24,879 nt of DNA from Firmicutes bacterium CAG:555 (GTDB lineage: Bacteria > Bacillota > Clostridia > Oscillospirales > Oscillospiraceae). Location: assembly GCA_000431075.1 (NCBI GenBank), contig HF986898.1, positions 30,845 through 55,723 of the forward strand, written 5' to 3'. The position numbers and the translations under genes were made by a program. The notes under the pieces are model-generated. The model was given only the letters and a program-made list of their open reading frames with translations, made no database searches and was not told the origin of the DNA. Of this stretch, positions 21,640-24,879 are shown one piece after another. The first letter of the stretch is position 1, and every line of letters begins with the position of its first letter.

Positions 21640-23727
21640 ATGAAAAATTTAAGCGAGATGTTCGGCTCCATGGTTTTTAACGATTCCGTGATGCAGGCTC
21701 GGCTGCCGAAAGAGGTTTATGAGCAGGTCCGACAGTGCATAAAGCTCGGCACACGGTTAGACGGAAAGACCGCCGATGTCGTTGCCAATGCGATGAAGGA
21801 TTGGTCGATAGAAAAGGGCGTCACGCATTTCACCCACTGGTTCCAGCCCATGACCGGCATTACCGCCGAGAAGCACGACAGCTTTTTAAACCCCGTCGGT
21901 GACGGCAGAGTGATAATGGAGTTCTCCGGCAAAGAGCTCATTCAGGGCGAGCCGGATGCGTCCAGCTTCCCGACCGGCGGCCTGCGTGCAACATTTGAGG
22001 CGAGGGGCTATACCGCTTGGGATCCGACCTCGTATGCGTTCATTAAGGACGGCGTTTTGTGCATCCCCACGGCGTTTTGCTCCTATGGCGGCGAGGCGCT
22101 GGATAAAAAGACCCCGCTTCTGCGAAGCATGCAGGCGATAAATCATCAGTGCCTGCGAGTGCTGCGCCTGTTCGGCAATACCGATGTAACGGCGGTCAAG
22201 ACCACCGTCGGTCCGGAGCAGGAGTATTTTCTTGTCGACAAGTCCGTGTACGAAAAGCGCAAGGATCTCATGTATGCCGGCCGCACGCTGTTCGGCGCAA
22301 AGCCGCCCAAGGCTCAGGAATTAGGCGACCACTATTTCGGCACGATAAAGCCGCGCGTCTCAGCGTTCATGCAGGAGCTTGACGAGGAGCTGTGGAAACT
22401 CGGTGTTCCGGCGAAAACCGAGCATAACGAGGCTGCTCCGGCTCAGCACGAGCTTGCACCGGTATTCTCCACGACCAACATCTCAGCCGACCATAACCAG
22501 ATCACCATGGAGCTCATGAAAAAGCTTGCACGCAAGTACGACATGGTGTGCCTGCTGCACGAAAAGCCCTTTGCCGGCGTCAACGGTTCGGGCAAGCACA
22601 ATAACTGGTCGATGACGACCGACACGGGCGTTAATCTTTTGGAGCCCGGCGAAACTCCGTATGAAAATGCGCAGTTTCTGCTCATGCTGTGTGCGGTCAT
22701 TCAGGCCGTCGACGATTATCAGGATATGCTGCGCATTTCCGTGACCAGTGCGTCGAACGACCTGCGCCTCGGTGCTGCCGAAGCGCCTCCCGCCATCGTC
22801 TCCATGTTCCTCGGCGAGGAGCTTGAGGAGATACTCGAGGCCATCGAAAAGGATGAGCCCTACGGCGGCAAGGAAAAGGAGCTTATAAAGGTCGGCGTGC
22901 ATGCGCTGCCTAAGTTCCCGAAGGATACCACAGACCGCAACCGCACATCGCCCTTTGCCTTTACGGGCAATAAGTTTGAGTTTAGGATGCTCGGCTCGTC
23001 TGCGTCCATTTCAGGTGCGAATGTCGTCATCAACACCGCAGTTGCCGAGTCTCTGCGCCAGTACGCCGATGCGCTCGAGGGCTCGACCGATTTTGAAAAC
23101 GATCTGCACGAGCTTATCCGCAGCGTCATAAGAAAGCACAAGCGCATCATCTTCAGCGGCAACGGCTACGGCGATGAGTGGGTCAGGGAAGCCGAAAAGC
23201 GTGGGCTTCTCAATCTCCCGACAACGCCCGACTGCGTCCCGCATTACTTGGCGATGAAGAATGTCGAGCTGTTTGCACGCCACAGGGTGTACACCGAGAT
23301 AGAGCTTGCCGCACGCTACAAGATGAAGCTTGATAACTACTGCAAGGTGCTGCACATCGAGGCGCTGACCATGCTTGACATGGCAAGGCAGGATATCCTG
23401 CCCGCCGTCAGCGCATTTGCCAAGGAGCTGTGCGACACGGCAACGGCGAAAAACGCACTCGGCGTTGAAGCCGTGTACGAGACCGAGACGGCGGCGACGG
23501 TGAGCAAGCTCACGACCGAAGTGCTCAGCGAGGTGCGCACGCTCGAAAAGGCATCTGACGATGCCGAGGAGCTTGCCGATGTTCTCACCCGTGCCTGCGA
23601 ATACAAGGACAATGTCCTCAGCGCTATGAGCGCCCTGCGAGAAAGCGTCGACGAGATCGAAACGCTGACAGCCAGAAAATACTGGCCGTACCCCAATTAC
23701 GGCGACCTGCTGTTCAGCGTCAAATAA
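21640..23727 (+). CDS. glnN: Glutamine synthetase type III
   Basis: ATP-dependent ligation of ammonia to glutamate, cytosolic; the large GSIII class forms dodecamers and is common in anaerobic Firmicutes and Bacteroidetes. The start at 21640 (MKNLSEMFGS) was chosen over the ATG at 21622 because AAAGGTGG lies between them at proper spacing. At 695 residues it is full length. Motifs are GPEQEYFLVD (191-200), KTEHNEAAPAQHELAP (259-274) and HEKPFAGVNGSGKHNNWSM (307-325), then RTSPFAFTGNKFEFRMLGSS with the GSIII-type Asn/Arg site. The C-terminal helical region is characteristic of GSIII. The gene stands alone between its promoter and a bidirectional terminator. Confidence 0.97.
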   Translation: MKNLSEMFGSMVFNDSVMQARLPKEVYEQVRQCIKLGTRLDGKTADVVANAMKDWSIEKGVTHFTHWFQPMTGITAEKHDSFLNPVGDGRVIMEFSGKELIQGEPDASSFPTGGLRATFEARGYTAWDPTSYAFIKDGVLCIPTAFCSYGGEALDKKTPLLRSMQAINHQCLRVLRLFGNTDVTAVKTTVGPEQEYFLVDKSVYEKRKDLMYAGRTLFGAKPPKAQELGDHYFGTIKPRVSAFMQELDEELWKLGVPAKTEHNEAAPAQHELAPVFSTTNISADHNQITMELMKKLARKYDMVCLLHEKPFAGVNGSGKHNNWSMTTDTGVNLLEPGETPYENAQFLLMLCAVIQAVDDYQDMLRISVTSASNDLRLGAAEAPPAIVSMFLGEELEEILEAIEKDEPYGGKEKELIKVGVHALPKFPKDTTDRNRTSPFAFTGNKFEFRMLGSSASISGANVVINTAVAESLRQYADALEGSTDFENDLHELIRSVIRKHKRIIFSGNGYGDEWVREAEKRGLLNLPTTPDCVPHYLAMKNVELFARHRVYTEIELAARYKMKLDNYCKVLHIEALTMLDMARQDILPAVSAFAKELCDTATAKNALGVEAVYETETAATVSKLTTEVLSEVRTLEKASDDAEELADVLTRACEYKDNVLSAMSALRESVDEIETLTARKYWPYPNYGDLLFSVK

Positions 23728-23736
23728 ATAAGTATA

Positions 23737-23770
23737 AAAAAGAAGCAGTTCAAACGAACTGCTTCTTTTT
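23737..23770. terminator. Bidirectional terminator between glnN and the oxidoreductase remnant
   Basis: A perfect 15-bp stem, AAAAAGAAGCAGTTC (23737-23751) and GAACTGCTTCTTTTT (23756-23770), with an AAAC loop. T-runs on both strands serve both convergent genes. Confidence 0.92.
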
Positions 23771-23781
23771 GGTTATATCTC

Positions 23782-24243
23782 TTACTTGTACATCTCGATG
23801 AGACGCTGCAGGTGCTCGTAACGAGCCTTGGCGTTCTCCTCGGATTCCTCGAACAGAGTGTCCGCTCTCTCGGGGAACTCACGGGTCAGACGGCTGTAAC
23901 GAGCCTCATTCATGAGGAACTCACGGTATCCGCCGGCCGGAGCCTTGCTGTCAAGGGTGAATTTGTCGGCCTCGCTTGCGGGATTGTAGCGGAACAGGTT
24001 CCAGTAGCCGCACTGCACGGCCTTCTTCATCTCGGCCTGGCAGTTGGTCATGCCGCCCTTGATCGAGTGCATCTCGCAGGGAGAGTATGCAATGATGAGG
24101 GACGGGCCGGGGTAAGCTTCCGCTTCCTTGATGGCCTTGAGGGTCTGAATCATGTTTGCACCCATTGCGATCTGGGCAACATACACATAACCGTAAGTCA
24201 TCGCAATTTCGGCCAAGGACTTGGACTTAATCTCCTTGTTTTC
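23782..24243 (-). pseudogene. Truncated 3' remnant of pyruvate:ferredoxin oxidoreductase
   Basis: About 150 codons matching the extreme C terminus of pyruvate:ferredoxin oxidoreductase (whole enzyme about 1,170-1,190 residues), the part of the TPP domain containing GYVYVAQIAMGAN, YSPCEMHSIKGGMTNCQ and the closing NEARYSRLTREFPERADTL. Homology to the next copy begins abruptly at the codons for KEIKSKSLAEIAM; before that point the frame reads unrelated sequence (FFDFLEEN). The open frame could begin with GTG at 24315, but that lies in a terminator and has no ribosome binding site. The frame is intact and about 88% identical in protein to the downstream-window copy, so the truncation is probably recent or the fragment is kept by gene conversion. 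Without the rest of the enzyme it cannot bind pyruvate or the clusters. Confidence 0.8.
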
Positions 24244-24316
24244 CTCCAAAAAATCAAAAAATGGTGGTTTATACAACAGAACCGTGGTTTTCGTTCCACT
24301 TCTTAAACATAACACA

Positions 24317-24352
24317 CAAACGCCCCAAAATCAACCGATTTTGAGGCGTTTG
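24317..24352 (-). terminator. Terminator of the longer pyruvate:ferredoxin oxidoreductase copy
   Basis: CAAACGCC, one unpaired C, CAAAATC (24317-24332) pairs with GATTTTG, A, GGCGTTTG (24337-24352), with one C-A mismatch. It lies 29 nt after the stop at 24382. The T-tract on the minus strand is broken (TTTGTGTGTT), so it may be moderate in strength. Confidence 0.65.
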
Positions 24353-24381
24353 TTTGGATGTTATTTCATGTATAGCATGAT

Positions 24382-24879
24382 TTATTTGTACATTTCAACG
24401 AGACGCTGTAAATGCTCATAACGGGCCTTGGCGTTTTCTTCAGATGCGGTAAACAGAGTGTCCGCTCTCTCGGGGAACTCACGGGTCAGACGGCTGTAAC
24501 GAGCCTCATTCATGAGAAATTCACGGTATCCGCCTGCCGGAAGCTTGCTGTCAAGGGTGAATTTGCCGCTTTCCTTGGACGGATCAAAGCGGAACAGGTT
24601 CCAATAGCCGCATTTGACCGCCTTGTCCATCTCCTTCTGGCAGTTGGTCATGCCGCCGCGGATGGAGTGCATTTCACAGGGAGAATAGGCTATTATCAGC
24701 GACGGACCGGGGTAAGCCTCGGCCTCGGTGATGGCTGCAAGCGTTTGAACCTTGTTTGCACCCATTGCGATTTGTGCAACATATACATAACCGTAGGTCA
24801 TCGCAATTTCGGCCAAGGACTTGGACTTAATCTCCTTGCCCGCTGCCGCAAACTGTGCGACCTGACCGATGTTCGATGC
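24382..24879 (-). CDS. nifJ: Pyruvate:ferredoxin (flavodoxin) oxidoreductase, C-terminal part, cut by window edge
   Basis: Last 165 residues of the enzyme that oxidatively decarboxylates pyruvate to acetyl-CoA while reducing ferredoxin, the central fermentative step in anaerobic clostridia. The frame is open to the window edge, so the start lies outside. Visible signatures are NIGQVAQFAAAGK (3-15), MTYGYVYVAQIAMGAN, IAYSPCEMHSI, GGMTNCQ, CGYWNLFRF and NEARYSRLTREFPERAD, all in the C-terminal TPP-binding domain. The conserved Cys in SPCEMH is the family ligand position for the proximal cluster region. A terminator and then a truncated homologous copy follow 600 bp away with no indel between the copies. 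Confidence 0.93.
   Translation of the reverse strand, partial: ASNIGQVAQFAAAGKEIKSKSLAEIAMTYGYVYVAQIAMGANKVQTLAAITEAEAYPGPSLIIAYSPCEMHSIRGGMTNCQKEMDKAVKCGYWNLFRFDPSKESGKFTLDSKLPAGGYREFLMNEARYSRLTREFPERADTLFTASEENAKARYEHLQRLVEMYK

Noticed and set aside
24244..24315. GTG-initiated novel fusion gene on the oxidoreductase fragment
   Set aside because: The start would lie in the terminator of the neighbouring copy with no ribosome binding site, and the unique 24-residue N terminus has no resemblance to known domains. A truncated pseudogene is simpler.
1..24879. CRISPR arrays, tRNA/rRNA genes, prophage or transposase genes
   Set aside because: No regularly spaced direct repeats, cloverleaf-type segments or mobile-element protein motifs were seen on either strand by reading; a dedicated scan was not possible.

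Overview
The window looks like chromosomal DNA from an anaerobic gut Firmicute, most likely an Oscillospiraceae/Ruminococcaceae-type clostridium. This is inferred from gene content: a type III glutamine synthetase, pyruvate:ferredoxin oxidoreductase, a 2-hydroxyacyl-CoA dehydratase-type radical system and TagGH/CDP-glycerol wall-polymer genes. Strong AGGAGG ribosome binding sites, TTGACA/TATAAT promoters and moderately high GC agree. No rRNA, tRNA, CRISPR array, prophage or transposase was seen.

Layout. 1-1198: the 3' three quarters of a TrkH-type potassium channel subunit, then a 39-residue membrane micropeptide with a very basic tail. 1342-4733: a promoter with palindromes, two 2-hydroxyacyl-CoA dehydratase family subunits, a 52-residue membrane protein, an 89-residue zinc-ribbon protein and a terminator. 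4733-5014: a 282-bp structured element with about 27-bp imperfect terminal inverted repeats. 5012-6768 (minus): folC-ruvX with its promoter. 6771-8614 (minus): a long-chain acyl-CoA synthetase with its own promoter, operator-like palindrome and terminator.

8635-19535 is the most interesting part, an envelope-polymer locus. On the minus strand it has a TagH-like ATPase with an unusual C-terminal domain, a TagG-like permease, a small sugar-type nucleotidyltransferase, an ATP-grasp ligase, a CDP-glycerol glycerophosphotransferase-like protein and a 686-residue double ATP-grasp protein. Divergent from these, on the plus strand, are a 751-residue double ATP-grasp paralogue and an opine (octopine-type) dehydrogenase. 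In both double ATP-grasp proteins the C-terminal domain keeps the ATP and Mg2+ residues, while the N-terminal domain has lost them. Together the genes could make, decorate with amino-acid- or opine-like groups, and export a teichoic-acid-like polymer. That assembled function is inference.

19538-21538 (minus): phosphatidylserine decarboxylase overlapping a lysyl-PG-synthase-type membrane protein, with a promoter overlapped by a long palindrome. 21561-23770: type III glutamine synthetase. 23782-24879 (minus): a truncated 3' remnant of a pyruvate:ferredoxin oxidoreductase gene, then the 3' end of a second copy that runs off the window. The two copies stay collinear with no indel.

The only stretch over 300 bases without a gene is 4696-5011; it holds a terminator and the inverted-repeat element.
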